From the NCBI GenBank assembly GCA_963969595.1, contig OZ018409.1, positions 46,575,282 to 46,639,281 of the forward strand: 64,000 bases of DNA, given 5' to 3'. Both the position numbers and the translations under genes were made by a program. Below the pieces are notes generated by a model, which made no database searches, was not told the origin of the DNA, and saw only the letters and a list, made by a program, of their open reading frames with translations. The stretch comes from Neckera pumila (lineage: Eukaryota > Streptophyta > Bryopsida > Hypnales > Neckeraceae). Shown here one piece after another: positions 52,142 through 64,000 of the stretch (positions are counted from its first letter, which is position 1; every line of letters starts with the position of its first letter).

Positions 52142-53005
52142 AATGTAAACATACCATGTGTATTAGAAGAATTCTAGCAAAAAGGATGTGACAATAGACA
52201 GTTTGAACTTTAATAATCCTAAATTTTAGTAAGATGAAATTGATCACTACATACTCAAATTGTAAAACTTTAGTATTTTTGAGTTTGAACTCCCCTCATA
52301 CAAAAGAAAAAAGAGCTAAAATTTGAACTTAATCCTGAAAGGCCAACACCTATCACCAAGGTACTTTGTCAAAAACGATTTGATTTTTGGACCAATAGAT
52401 GCATTCTTCATTTCTACAATAATCTTGAAAGCCATCCATCCGCCACTTTTTGGTCTCAGCATCCTTCCACAGTTAATTTTAAAACAGATACATGGGACTT
52501 TTAACAAAACCCAAGTTGACGCCCATAAAAAATAATGAGCCGTAAAAAGGTTTCATGCATCTCTCCCGTTGTGAACAAAATTGGCCATTACAGATACGTG
52601 AATAAAGGAACATGGAGGTTGGACTTTCTCTCCACTAGTAGGTGGCACCATCGGGGACTGAATCCCTGGTGGATGGGAACAAAGAACCAATAGGTTGCCA
52701 GATCCACATCATTTTGTAATATGAAGATGGTTTGTGATTGAGAGAATGTGTTTGCATCTTCCTCGTCACGGGGGTTCCACCTTTACAGGATTCAATGATT
52801 CCATTCACTAAGCCATCCTGTCTTGACACCTGCTACTAGAAAGCCAAGGAAAAGGCGGCAATCTCTCAATACAGATTAATGTACACAGGTGGGTTATGAA
52901 AAAAGACGTGGCATAGCCATTTGCCAACAATTCTCCAACCCAAAAGGAAAACTACACTGATCAGAGCTTATGCAGAATAAGGTCTAATCTGCTGGCGAGT
53001 CGGCT
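52142..53005. other. Intergenic and 3' flank of SLU7
   Basis: No gene was recognised. The part next to 53005 should contain the SLU7 3' UTR. Open frames at 52316-52829 match no family. Confidence 0.4.
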
Positions 53006-56000
53006 CTAGAGGAAATCTTTCATGGGGTCATCATGGTGCACCTTCTTCATCCTGTAAGCTTCCATTTCCTCTTGTGTGACCTGGTGCAATTAACATTAAA
53101 TAGCAGTTAGTATGTAAAGAAATCCCCCCCTGGAACAAGTCCTGATCCCTCCAGGTACATAGGTCAGTGACTCGTAATGAATTAAACAACACTCATCTCA
53201 CAAGCTCAGCAGCAAAACGCATCAATTCCAGAAAATAGTGCGCAGATTTAATGTATGGAAGTGACAAATTAACCCGGAAGTGTCCAAATGATCAAAAGTA
53301 GACGCTCCCATATGAATAGGAGTTGACAGAAATCATTGAGGGAGCTCCTGGGAAATGTAAAAAAATATACGTATAGAAAGAAGAAATCATGCACTACATT
53401 TTCTAACAGATGGAATATACCAAATTGAACTTTCTATTTTCAGCTGGGGCATGTAGCGTCTCAGCTGGGGCATGACTGTACAGCTGAATAACAATTAAAC
53501 GGAAGGATGAACAAATTCATACCATTGATTGAATATCGTTATATCGCACAGCCAGCAGAATAACTAATGCAACCAAAGATAAGAAGAGCGACACTTACAT
53601 CATTGCTGTAAGTTACATTGTACTTGCGCTTCCTATCATCTTTCTCTTCTCGTAACCTCTCATCCTCCTGAAACAAAGTCATTGGTTATAAGTAAAAGTA
53701 GCTCAAGAGTTAGCTTGTTCATGTGACTTCAAAAGTTTCAATGCAATTCGCCTACTCTAAACATTTAAAATAAAAGACATGCATACAGCGGATATTACAC
53801 AACCACATTTCCGTGTGACAAAACAAATTTCACACAAACTACAGAAAAATTATTACCTTCTTCAAAGCTTCCTTCAGCTTCTTTTTATCAAGCACCACGT
53901 CTTCAGGCACCTCCGAACCCCAACTGGCAAGATTCTTCTCCACCTTTTCAGTAGGTTTCTCTTGGAGAGCTTCCTTGCGTTCGATATTGGTTCGCATCAA
54001 CTCAGCAGAAGCCTCAGCAGCCTCAATTCCAGCTTGACCTGTGCAATAACTATTCCTAGTAAATTGTTTGCAACACTTGTATCCCCATTGATGGTCCTTC
54101 CACCACGAACCCCACACAGTTGAATGATTGTTGATGAAAACATCCTCCTCGTATTTGCTCTTGGGCACAGCTTTCTCCTGGAATGAAAATAGAATGAGAA
54201 CTTAACCCTGGAAAGTTGGGCCTATGACCACTGATTTCAAGCCTCACTGTCCATCACTCTGTTTGGTGCCATTTTGCAAATATAAATGAAAAACCTAAAT
54301 TTATTTTCAGATATGAAGTCCTATGTCTACTGCAAGTCATAAAAAATTTCAAATTTTTTGGAGAAAACGAAATTACTGAGAATTTCTTAAGAAAAATGAA
54401 GAAAATTCATGTCAAATACAAAATACACTCCCAAAAGCTGAAATTTTCACCATAGATGTATACTATAGAGTCATGGTATAAACCGAAGTTATTATGTCAC
54501 TCTAAAATTAGAAAATCAATAAACCATGGCTATAGGCTCAAAGTTCATACTGCAATAACATATTGAAATTTACGAATTTTTCAGAATTTCCAAATTGGAA
54601 TAGAAATTGCACTTGATAAGCTTCATTTCATTAGTTGGACTCAAATTCAAAAAATATCATTTTTATGGCTAAAATTCACATAAGAGAAAATAGCCAAAAT
54701 ACAATACAAGGGTGACCTGTGGATTAAGCATCTTCTTCTTTACAAAAGTCAATCCTATTTTGATTGTCACCCTAGGAATACAATCAAGCAACTTTGGAAA
54801 AAAAAGTTGGATGAGAAAACGTTTTTTTCCATCCTGCAGTCTTAGTCTTAGGTGAAGTCATCCAAACGGACACTCAGTGTCCGCAGCAGCATTACAGGGT
54901 TAACTCACTAAATTTGACATGCTCACAGATATAGGTGCGCAAATACTGTAGCTGAAACCATAGAAGGAAGGAAATTGACAAAGGAGAATAGAAACACAAA
55001 ACTGAACATCATTCACCAATAATAGACGTAAATTAGCAACCTTTCTAATGCAAGCAAAACCAGGGAAGGGCCTCTAATTAGGTTCATATTCAGCCAGAAA
55101 CGGCAAAGTTGAAGCATAAGCACCTCAATAACATTCAGGGATACTCTGCAGAGATTATTTAGACGACATAAGTAATTGAAATGCTGTGACTGGCATTACC
55201 CTTCCAGCCAGACCAATAATCCACTGAAAGAATGAGACTTTGAAGCATACCTGTCCCTTAATAATTCGGCCTGCCTGGTCATACTCGATTTGCCTCTCAC
55301 TTTGACCCAGCAACAATTCCATCGGGGGAATATCTGCAGACGCTGCATCGCCATACTTGTTCATGATATCTTGCTTAGTTTGTTTCTTCAATGTGTCCTT
55401 CTTGACCTTAAACTCCCTGTGCAACAGCTCTGCTTGGGAGGGTGCAGCCTGGAGGTGAATGTCTTGACCCATTTCAAACGCTTCCCAAGCGTGTATGTTG
55501 AGTTGCTTGAACTCATTGGACTGCCCGGAAATCCTATTTTGATTGTCACCCTGATAATACATACAACAATTCCTTTGTGAGATTAAGCAAAAGCAAGAAA
55601 TATGCAGCAGCTCCTCACCAAACTATAAAGAGGAGTACTATGACTCGAATTCCTATGATGAAAATAAGAAATAAGAAATAAGAAATAAGAAATAAGTAAT
55701 AAGTGATTGCTGCACTACCATTCCCTTGAAGAGGAGTGCGAGACACTCCATACAATCCTAATATGTGTGCCACTCTGTACTATTACACAAGCTAGATCAC
55801 ATTTAAAGGTTAACATCAAAGAAAGTCTGTGCAATACCTCATAGAACTTCTCATTAGGATCGCTGTCTGGAAGGGGATCTTCACGCATAGACCGTGTTTT
55901 TGGATCGTAGTACGCAGAGTTTACATCCAAATTGAGCAAATATTTTGCAGTATCTTCTCGAATACGCAAATTACTGCAAACAATCACAATAAAATAAACA

Positions 56001-57721
56001 AAATAGTAGCGTTATCAACCAATAACCACAAATCCGTAAATGCGCGGACACAGCAAATAACATAGCGCATCAAGAAAGGATAATATTAACTCTTAGATAC
56101 AGAGGATTCAACTATAATGTTTCTGTAATAAGGAACAGCGAATACTTGATAGCTGATGACACACTCTGTGCGACATGTATTTATCCCTTAAAGGATCAAG
56201 AGACCAAATTTGGGCCTAAGTTTTTCAGCACTTCTGAGTGGGCTGTAAGGGGCTGTCTTTCGTCCAATTTTATATATATTTTATGCAATGTCCTTCACTG
56301 ATTCCGATGATTTCAAGTTTGAGCCCCCCAATAATATTTTTCACAACATGACCAACCACATGATCATATTAATACCCAAAAGTGTCGGTCCTTCAGGATT
56401 AAACTGATCGATATAAGCTAGAGGAGTATAAGGTTGCAGCTAGCAAACAGGGAAGTGCAGGACCAAACAGGCTGCTAAATATTCGAGGACACTTACCGCA
56501 CAGTTCCAGTGCTGCCTCCTCCAGTTGTGCGCACACGCTTCTCAACTTTAGCGAAGTCCATTTGTTGACTCTCATCGACTTTCGCTTCATCGACTTCCCC
56601 TCCATCTTTATCCTCGTCTTCGTCTTCATCATCGTCACTGTCCTTGTCTTGGTCCGTTTCTGTGACTTTTGAGCTTTTCTTCTGCTCAAGCCGCTTCAGC
56701 TGCTCCTCCTTCTGATGCTTGCGTCTAGCCTCATCACGGGCATCGTAAGTATCAATCACTCGGCTGTAAGTGGATGCATCGTAACCATTCCACCTGTCAC
56801 GCTTGCCGTCGTAGTCCAACTCGAATGTCTCGATTTTCTCATCCGGAGCGATGAATTTGTTGGTAAACTTTGCACCGGTCTTCCGAGGTCGATCCATGCA
56901 AGTTTTCGACTCATGTGTCATTGCACCACAGCTGCAAACCAGATTTCATATCAGGTATATATATATAGACACAAATTCGAAAGACAAAGTCGCAGAATGA
57001 AGAGAAGCAAAGAAGATCATAAGAATCAAGAAAACGTAATCTAAAAACAGTACACGACGTTCAAATGATTAACCTAGATGGAAACTTACTTGGTGCAAGC
57101 TCCTTTACGGAACTTATCAGCCTGGTAGACCTTCTTACCACGGTCGTACCAATCCTTCGTGTAATTGGGATCCGATTTCCAATTCCTTTGATGTTTCAAA
57201 CTCTTCAAGTCCAAAAGGACAGCCCAAGTCAGTACCACAAAGGTTGCTGATACATGCCTATAACCTACATAGAACACCAAAATCCTCCTTCCAAGGAACT
57301 TGAAAATTATAACAGTGCTATTCGTGCCCTCTCAACCCTAAAACACAAAGAAGCTGATAAAGACGTAACGAAACGTACCGGTCTTTCAGCGTTAAGATAC
57401 CAAGGCGCAGATGACATATACTGCGGGATATGAGGATTAATCTCCTTTCCATCTTCATCGAGCTCCGCAGGGGCAAGACCGGCTTTTCGAGCCTCCTCCA
57501 ACTCCAACTGCTTCCTATGATCCTCCCTACTCTTGAAAGCGGCTGCCACCACGAGATTACACTCATTAAAACCACCGCACAATCGAATTCCTTCATATTA
57601 TGCACTCCACCGCCTTCATTGAAAATCACATCTCTGCCTCAAAACAGAAATTCGCAACAAATGATACAAAAATAAAACAGAGGAAGCCATGAATTCGAAT
57701 CATACCTGATGCCGTCGCCAT
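53006..57721 (-). CDS. SLU7: Pre-mRNA-splicing factor SLU7
   Basis: Second-step splicing factor needed for 3' splice site choice in the nucleus. Nine exons join in phase: 57706-57721, 57379-57542, 57090-57202, 56497-56931, 55838-55973, 55251-55550, 53857-54177, 53599-53667, 53006-53080. They give 542 residues (Arabidopsis SLU7 about 535), with no stop or shift. The CCHC zinc knuckle is complete (Cys96, Cys99, His104, Cys109). Other family hallmarks include [50 protein letters not shown] segment, [15 protein letters not shown] and [14 protein letters not shown]. An acidic tract of Asp/Glu/Lys follows the basic coiled region near 200. Exon 1 codes only for MATAS. The fifth intron (between exons 4 and 5) and the next-to-last large intron (between exons 6 and 7) carry TTAA elements. 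Confidence 0.96.
54202..54903. mobile_element. 702 bp TTAA-flanked element in a SLU7 intron
   Basis: It starts TTAACCCTGGAAAGTTGGGC and ends GCAGCATTACAGGGTTAA. It fills most of the intron between exons 6 and 7. The right end shares GGACAC..GTGTC.GC.GC with the terminus at 41033. No open frame. Confidence 0.6.
55664..55702. repeat. Tandem AAGAAAT units
   Basis: About five 7 bp units in the SLU7 intron between exons 5 and 6. Confidence 0.85.
56181..56402. mobile_element. 222 bp TTAA-type MITE in a SLU7 intron
   Basis: The left end TTATCCCTTAAAGGATCAAG and the right end TCGGTCCTTCAGGATTAA are an imperfect inverted pair. The left target site has changed from TTAA to TTAT. It lies in the intron between exons 4 and 5. 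Confidence 0.6.
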
Positions 57722-59215
57722 GGTTGCCGCAGGAGCACCTCCACTAAATCAAAATTGTATAGCACTGCCGAAGAGAGAAACCTATCTACTAATAAGACTC
57801 TGGAGAACTCGGAGAAAACTCTAGCAGCAGCGGAAACGGGACAAGGGAGAGAGGAAGAGAAATCCGCGGGACCGCGGGTATCAATCGCATATCTGGACAC
57901 ATGGAACCTCTTTAATATCACTTTCTCTAATATCGCCTCCTTGATGTTCTTGCTTCGGAACGAAGTCAACGGACGTGTCATCCCAGGCAGGACGTTAAAC
58001 CCGTCCCATATTTTGTGCCGTATTTAGGGTATGTTTTAGACCCTCCATAGCTAATTTGGGCCCTTTGATTGCAAATATGAATTCAAAATTTAAAATTTTT
58101 ATCATGTGTAGCAAATAAAAAAATTCTGCGTTTTTCCCAAGGTCAATCCACCCTATTGGTCCCACTTCGTGTCTCCCATCCCAATTCAAAAAAATACTCC
58201 ATCCAGTTTTGTTGTTGCTGCACTTTGACATGTGTGACTTTAATTTTATTCTAATATTTACCAAAGCTTTGCAATATAACTATTGTACAATGTGATAGAA
58301 ATCGGTATTCAAATAATTTTTGAAAACACTCACAAAAAATTAACTTAGAAAGTATTAGATTTGAGATTTGGAATTCGAAAACATCTATGAGATTCCTACA
58401 ACAAAGAGATAATTAAAATATTTTATTTTAGGGCACTACTAAAAATTATTTGAAATGCAACATTTATAACAAATAATTAAATATTTCCTATAACTTCAAT
58501 AAGTCTAATGCCTATGAAGCAACTATACAATTTATTCGTAGCATCTCAAACATCTAAATTGTCTTAAGCTTAGTTGATCGTAAAAATCCATTGAACAAAT
58601 GCTCCACCCAATATGAGATTAATGAAGTCCTTTCGTAGAATGTTATATATTGATGTGCCTAAATCGATATTCAAGTAATGACTTGAAGAAACTTGCATAT
58701 GTTTTTTTTTTAGCGATATCCAAAATGGCTACCAAATTGAACATTGAATAAATATTGTTTATTAAGTAGGTTCATGGATCTCCAAAGCACTATTGAAGAC
58801 TCAAAAATACATAAAGAGGTTCTTTTATGAGACCCTAGGAAGTTAAGGCATGTCCTCTTTGGGAAGAAAACAATTCCCTTGATAATTTAGATTTCTTCAA
58901 TTTAGTAGTGATCCTTGTACAAATCACTTACAATTGGTAAATAATATTATGGAAGTAGTCAGAATTGAAATTTTATTACTAGCTACAAATAACATTTTTT
59001 TAAATAGTAGATATTTGTCCATTGGAGTTAGTTCATAATTAGCATACCAAAAGAAGTTATTCTAAATTATCCTTCTGATATAATATTTTACATTAGCTTT
59101 TGAAAAAAAATGTTGAATCACATAAAACAAGTGAGATTTTAAGGGATTGTTAAGCTACTTTTAACAAACTATAATTTTATTTAGTAAATTATCTCATGAC
59201 TATTGTATGAACCTC
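57722..59215. other. SLU7 upstream region and AT-rich intergenic DNA
   Basis: The first 250 bp, GC-richer than what follows, should hold the SLU7 leader and promoter. From 58060 on the DNA is AT-rich with no gene or RNA seen. Confidence 0.4.
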
Positions 59216-60038
59216 TAAAGTCCCATTGTCTCCTCTAAGGACAACAAGTGGATATTGGACAGGCTTCCATGGTCTTAATATTCATCATCATTTTTTGCAG
59301 CTTTTTTGTGAAGATAGAAAAACACATTAGCGTTTTGTGAATATAAATTTTATTTCAATTGATGCATGGGAGCAAAAGTCATGGACAAAAAGCTCTTTTT
59401 TAGGTGCAGCAGACAAAGCCTTCTACACAATTTTTTTTTAAAGTTTAAAAAATAATTCTTTACAATGTAATTTTATCAATATAGGAAGCTTTGGAAGTAA
59501 ATTCATTCCTTTTGGATTTATTATGTAAAAATTATGATTGAACAATCTTATTTTTTTGGCAATCAGAGCATTTTCTTGAAAAAATAATTTATGGGATTCA
59601 TTTTTAAACTGAATTTTCACAGTTTTTCATAAAAAAAAATTCACACGATTAAGATTTTCTGCTAGAACAATCTCACCATTGTGATTTTAGTACTCCCATT
59701 CTATTTTAGAGCTATTAACAATTTAAATTTTCTTTCAATCTTAAATTTACTTCTACTTAAAAAAAAATTGATGAGTGAAAATTAAATGTGTTAGTGCAAA
59801 ATTTTAAAGTTAAGATAATTCAAAGCCAAAAAATCTAGTCAAGCATGGTGTCAAATTTTTTTTCTTCACTTTAAATGCAAATATCTTGCAATCTGTGTGG
59901 TCAAAGTTTTTGAAATTGCTTCCAGACATTTATATACTAGTCTAGTACAAGATCCTATGGTTAGACATGCATAAAAATAAGTTTTAAAGTTCTTTACATT
60001 TTGCAATAGAAAAGGCCTTAGCTGAATTTAGGAATTAA
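59216..60038. mobile_element. Decayed TTAA family 1 copy
   Basis: It follows the 49661-50580 copy in order and orientation (CCCATTGTC..; AAGATAGAAAAAC; CTCACCATTG; ATATCTTGCAATCT; AAAAGGCCTT) with many changes. It ends in GGAATTAA instead of GGGGTTAA. Confidence 0.6.
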
Positions 60039-60526
60039 TTTGTGATTATATTCTATTGGTACCAAATGTGCTATGTTACCACTTCAAACTTAACCATCTT
60101 GAGTACTTACAAATTTAATTTTAAATATCTTTAAATTCAAATATTCAAATTCACAAATTTTGAATTTTGAATGTACAATCTATAATTTAAAAAAATAATA
60201 ATTCTTCAATCATAATTTTACAAATTTAAAAGTTTAAAAAAATTAAAAATTCACAAATTTAGAGACTTAGAGATTTTAAATCATGAAGATTTTAATTTTA
60301 TTATTAATAAATAATAATAATTCTTTTTAGAAAGTAGAGCATTAGAGCAATAAATAAACAACAATACAAATCCTTAAATCTATACAAGACATGCTATTTT
60401 GTGTAGTATAATCGTATTTAAGGTGATCTTTGATATTTACTTATAGCCTATAGTTTCAGAAATAACATATTTGCTAGAAATACCATTACATTATAAAACA
60501 CATCATATGATACAATGTCTGAAAAT
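60039..60526. other. Intergenic, no feature seen
   Basis: Very AT-rich low-complexity DNA. Confidence 0.4.
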
Positions 60527-61467
60527 TTAATCCCTAAAGCCCTGAACATGCTTTTTTGAGAACATAGCTTTTTTGGGCAGCTCACTATAAGCGGAGTTTT
60601 ATTTCTTTTCTTTCAAATTTTCACACAACATTTTCCCAAGGAGTAGCTTTAAAGCCCAACAATTTTCATAACTTTTGACTACATGATTAAAAAGTTATTG
60701 CATGATATGTCATTTTCATTGCTCGGAGGGCAGCCCGGGCAGCAGAAAAAACTTCTTTAAAAATTACTTTTTCAAATTAAAAAAATTTGAAATTGGTTCT
60801 TTAGATTTAAATGTAGGTGGGAAGCTTTGAATCATTCCATTTGGATCTATGAGTCAAAAGTTATGAGGATTCTTAGTTTGAGGATAGTTATGGAATCTCA
60901 ACTCTAAAATAAACTTTGAAGTTCTTTATTTCACTTGATTTTCAATATCTTTGAAAAAAAATAAAAACATTGGGTGTAGATTGTTTATTACAACATTACA
61001 ACCATTGAGATTGGCATTTTTCAACTCCATAAATAAATTCTTAACAATTTAGTGTTTTGAATCAATCTCTACCTCTTCCTACTTACTATTTTTTTCCTAT
61101 ATGTTGTACAATTCTAAATGATTTGAAATTTTTCAAGCATGTATCCAACTTGTCTAGAAAAATGAATCCAAAGACTAACCACCATTTTGGACATTTTTTC
61201 ATACAAATGTGACCTTGTGAAGGGCAGCTGCCCGTATTTTTGCAGGAACAAAAAAAGGATTTTTGTCAACTCAAACGCTATTATCTTGCAATCTACATGG
61301 TGGAAAATTCTGAAATTTTTTCCACATCTTCTTAAACAAGTTTACTACAAGATCCTACGGTTATATGTGTCCAAAAATGTTTTTTTTCTAAAATTTGGCA
61401 CTAGTATTAGAAATGGCAATTTTGGAGCGTTTTTGGTGAAAACATAGTCAAAACCTTTAGGGGTTAA
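60527..61467. mobile_element. TTAA-flanked element, family 2, third copy
   Basis: The ends are TTAATCCCTAAAGCCCTGAA and ACCTTTAGGGGTTAA. The body agrees with the 36787-37723 copy (AGCTCACTATAAGCGG; TTATTACAACATTACAACC; GACCTTGTGAAGGGCAGCTG; GTGAAAACATAGT). Non-coding. Confidence 0.78.
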
Positions 61468-63039
61468 AATACTAAAATATAACAAATATCTAGGCAAGTT
61501 TTGAAATGTATATTTTACTAGTCCTACATATATTTGAAATCTAAAGCAGTCCTAGAATTTTAAGATCACGTAGTTTGAAATCTATATTTGTCCTAGATGT
61601 CTATAATCTATACCAATTTTAGATGTCACTTTGAGGTTCAGACTATGCAGTATGAAAATGGCATATGGAATACCACCATTTTAATGAAATTCACCATTGA
61701 AGCTTAGAAACATTTAAAACCAATAATTATATAAAATTTATGTTTTGACTTTGAAAATGCATGTTGGGCTTGTAAGATCCTTTACACTTCTTCCAATGTT
61801 GGTTTGACTCTAGAGAAGACGAAATGCAATTGAAAAATGGATGTAGTCCTTGTTTATGAAACAATCCTCAATCAAAGTGAAAGACAAATGATTTTCATTT
61901 AGTTTTTAATGTATAGCTTTGAAATGAGGAGGCTTTGCATTGCAAAAAGCTATAGTGAGGAAGTTTGAGTACCCATCTTACTCAAAAAGCATGCCAATAC
62001 AATAGGGACAAAGGCAATCAAAAGCTATCTACTTGTAATTGTTGTTAAAGTTATATCCACACTAATTAATGACTTACTTAGTTCAAGTTAGTTATATTTC
62101 TCACTTTTCTTCACTTGATTCAAAATCAAGATGCAGTAATTGAAAAATTATATTATAATATATTATTGTTAGAAGAAAAATGTTTTCAAAATTTTAATGA
62201 CTTTATGGCAAAAAAATTACATCTAATTTTTTCTTATTACTACTAAATAGAAAGTAAAACAATTTTTTTGGAGAAAAGGGTAATTGCAAGAAAGTCAAAT
62301 ACTATTTTCGGTCTCATCTTTTGTACTAGAGTTTATTACTTGAAAAAAAATTTCAGTGCAATTGAAATTCATTGTAAAGATGGATATAGCCATTTTAAAC
62401 TTATATGCAAATATCACTAAGTATCACCCAAATATCCTCCAAAAAATCACGTGACTAAGTGAATATTGAAAAAATAGTTGTCTACATCTCACAAATGAAT
62501 AAAAAGTACTAGCCTCAAAAGAATTTTTACATTATTTTATACTTTAAAATAGAATTATCTTCATTCAATTTGAAGCTACAAGCTTGTAATAAAACATTTA
62601 TTTTAAGGATCCTCTTAATGAAAGTTTTCAAGCAAAGTACAAATTAGACCTAAAAATTTTCATTTTCTTAGTTTTATTCAAAGGTCCAAAAAATTATTTT
62701 ATTAGTGAGTTAGGTATTGGATGGTTGCAAAAAAGATTGACCGTTTTTTTCAATAGTTTGCACAATACTATACGTACAAGGTAGTCTTGGCACTGTCTTG
62801 CCAAATTAATTTAGTTTTCACAATTCAACAATTTGGCAGGGAGATAGGAATTTTTTTGTTTTTGGCACTTTATAAAGACGTTCCTAAGTTTGGATTGATT
62901 CTTTCTATTCATGCATAAAGGTATTGGGTCGTTGCAAGAATGACCTTCCGTTTTTGTTCCACTTTGGCCATTTTCAGTCATATTTTTGGGAATACTATAA
63001 AAATAGAAAAACATTTTAAAAAGAATATAAAAATATGAG
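61468..63039. other. Intergenic, no feature seen
   Basis: AT-rich DNA without a recognisable gene, RNA or element end. Confidence 0.4.
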
Positions 63040-63185
63040 AAATGTATATACGTATAGGAAAAGGTATCCTATGAAGGAAAAGCAAAAAAATTCCTTAAGT
63101 AGGAGAACTAGAGAAGTGCAAAATCACCAGAAAATACATATTTTGACATTTTAATTTGTAAAAAATAGGAAAAATAATTTTAAGA
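63040..63185 (+). repeat. Direct repeat, left copy
   Basis: About 145 bp, including AAGTAGGAGAACTAGAGAAG and TTAATTTGTAAAAAATAGGA, recurs at 63840-63985 in the same orientation with scattered changes. The copies are 800 bp apart. Confidence 0.75.
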
Positions 63186-63839
63186 GAAACGGAAAAATGA
63201 AATTTGAGAAGACTTCATGTTAAAGAGATTTCACCAAAAAAATGATTATGAAACCATATTCAATGTTCAGAATTGCATGCCCAAGGGAGCCCTCTTTGCA
63301 TAGATGTAGAGGATATAAAATAAAATGTTTTTTAATGCCCCTTGGTAGAAACATGAGTTCTTACTATGGAAATAGACCATAGAAATTTCAGCTCCAAATC
63401 ATTGAATTTGGGGACTCCTTATGTAGTAAAAACCCCTAAAACTCAAAACGTGACATATTAGTTTAAATGATTTTTGGAAATTTCTGAAAAATATGAGATA
63501 TAATGAAACTCAAAAGAAGAATCTCCACTAAAAATTTCAAGTTCATGCAAGCCATGCTTCAGAAGTTATTGCAAAAGGAAGCTTTGACATTCCTTTTGTG
63601 ACAATGTTTTAGTACTTTGCAGTACCGATCTTTCTTGCAATCACCCTATTGCTTTTTCTTATTTTTCTCAAAAATAATTATTTTAGATTTTTAGAAATAT
63701 TTGTAAATAATTTTTTAAATTTCAACATCTTATAAATTTTCTGCAGTTATTTATGAAATTGACCCACACATACAGTATTCATTTTTGGGGGGACTACAAT
63801 ATAATTAAAAAAAGAATTTTAACAAAATGTGAAAAACAT
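63186..63839. other. Sequence between the two direct repeats
   Basis: AT-rich, no open frame of note. It is either the inside of an element with repeated ends or one unit of an 800 bp tandem array running off the window. Confidence 0.4.
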
Positions 63840-63985
63840 ATTTAATATATATATACCTTAAAAAGGAAAAGGTACTATAGGAAGGAAAAGCATAGAAAAA
63901 TTCTCCAAGTAGGAGAACTAGAAAAGTGCAAAATCTCATGAAGATAGGTACTTTCACATTTAATTTGTAAAAAATAGGAAAAAAA
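63840..63985 (+). repeat. Direct repeat, right copy
   Basis: Second copy of the 63040-63185 sequence, with AAGTAGGAGAACTAGAAAAG and TTTAATTTGTAAAAAATAGG. It runs close to the window's edge. Confidence 0.75.
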
Positions 63986-64000
63986 ATGAAAAAAAATGAA

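Overview
This window is nuclear DNA of a land plant: AT-rich, gene-poor, with many short introns using GT..AG borders. It holds three clear genes, all on the minus strand: the front two thirds of a peroxisomal-type aspartate aminotransferase (312-4410, running off the left edge), a mitochondrial elongation factor G (41686-48366, 18 exons), and the splicing factor SLU7 (53006-57721, 9 exons). All three resemble plant proteins closely. The species cannot be fixed from the sequence. A DUF7869-type transposase-like gene and many TTAA-flanked elements make a seedless plant (moss, liverwort, lycophyte) more likely than a flowering plant, but that is a weak inference. The three genes share no pathway; they are housekeeping islands in repeat-rich DNA.

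Most of the rest is mobile DNA and its decay. From left to right: two TTAA-flanked elements and nested MITEs (6-9 kb); GC-richer sequence with a short tandem repeat (9.7-10.8 kb); a 0.6 kb fold-back hairpin (12.8-13.4 kb); a decayed transposase-like gene with a CACTA-type MITE inside it (14.5-17.9 kb) and a sister MITE nearby; a GC-rich stretch with three tandem hairpins (21.6-23.6 kb); AT-rich DNA with a SINE-like remnant (24-29.5 kb); a 4.5 kb pseudogene whose middle looks like a ParB-type domain followed by a circularly permuted DNA methyltransferase-like domain (29.6-34.1 kb); more TTAA elements and microsatellites (34-41 kb); MITEs inside introns of the EF-G and SLU7 genes; and old element copies to the right edge, where a repeat about 800 bp apart runs off the window.

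The most interesting observations are four. First, the ParB-plus-methyltransferase-like pseudogene has lost the expected catalytic motif. Second, the DUF7869 gene reads in frame across its MITE insertion once the MITE is removed. Third, a piggyBac-like family with CCCC/GGGG ends next to TTAA is present in many copies. Fourth, a single extra base in the GTP-binding P-loop of an otherwise perfect EF-G gene is either an assembly error or a very young null allele.
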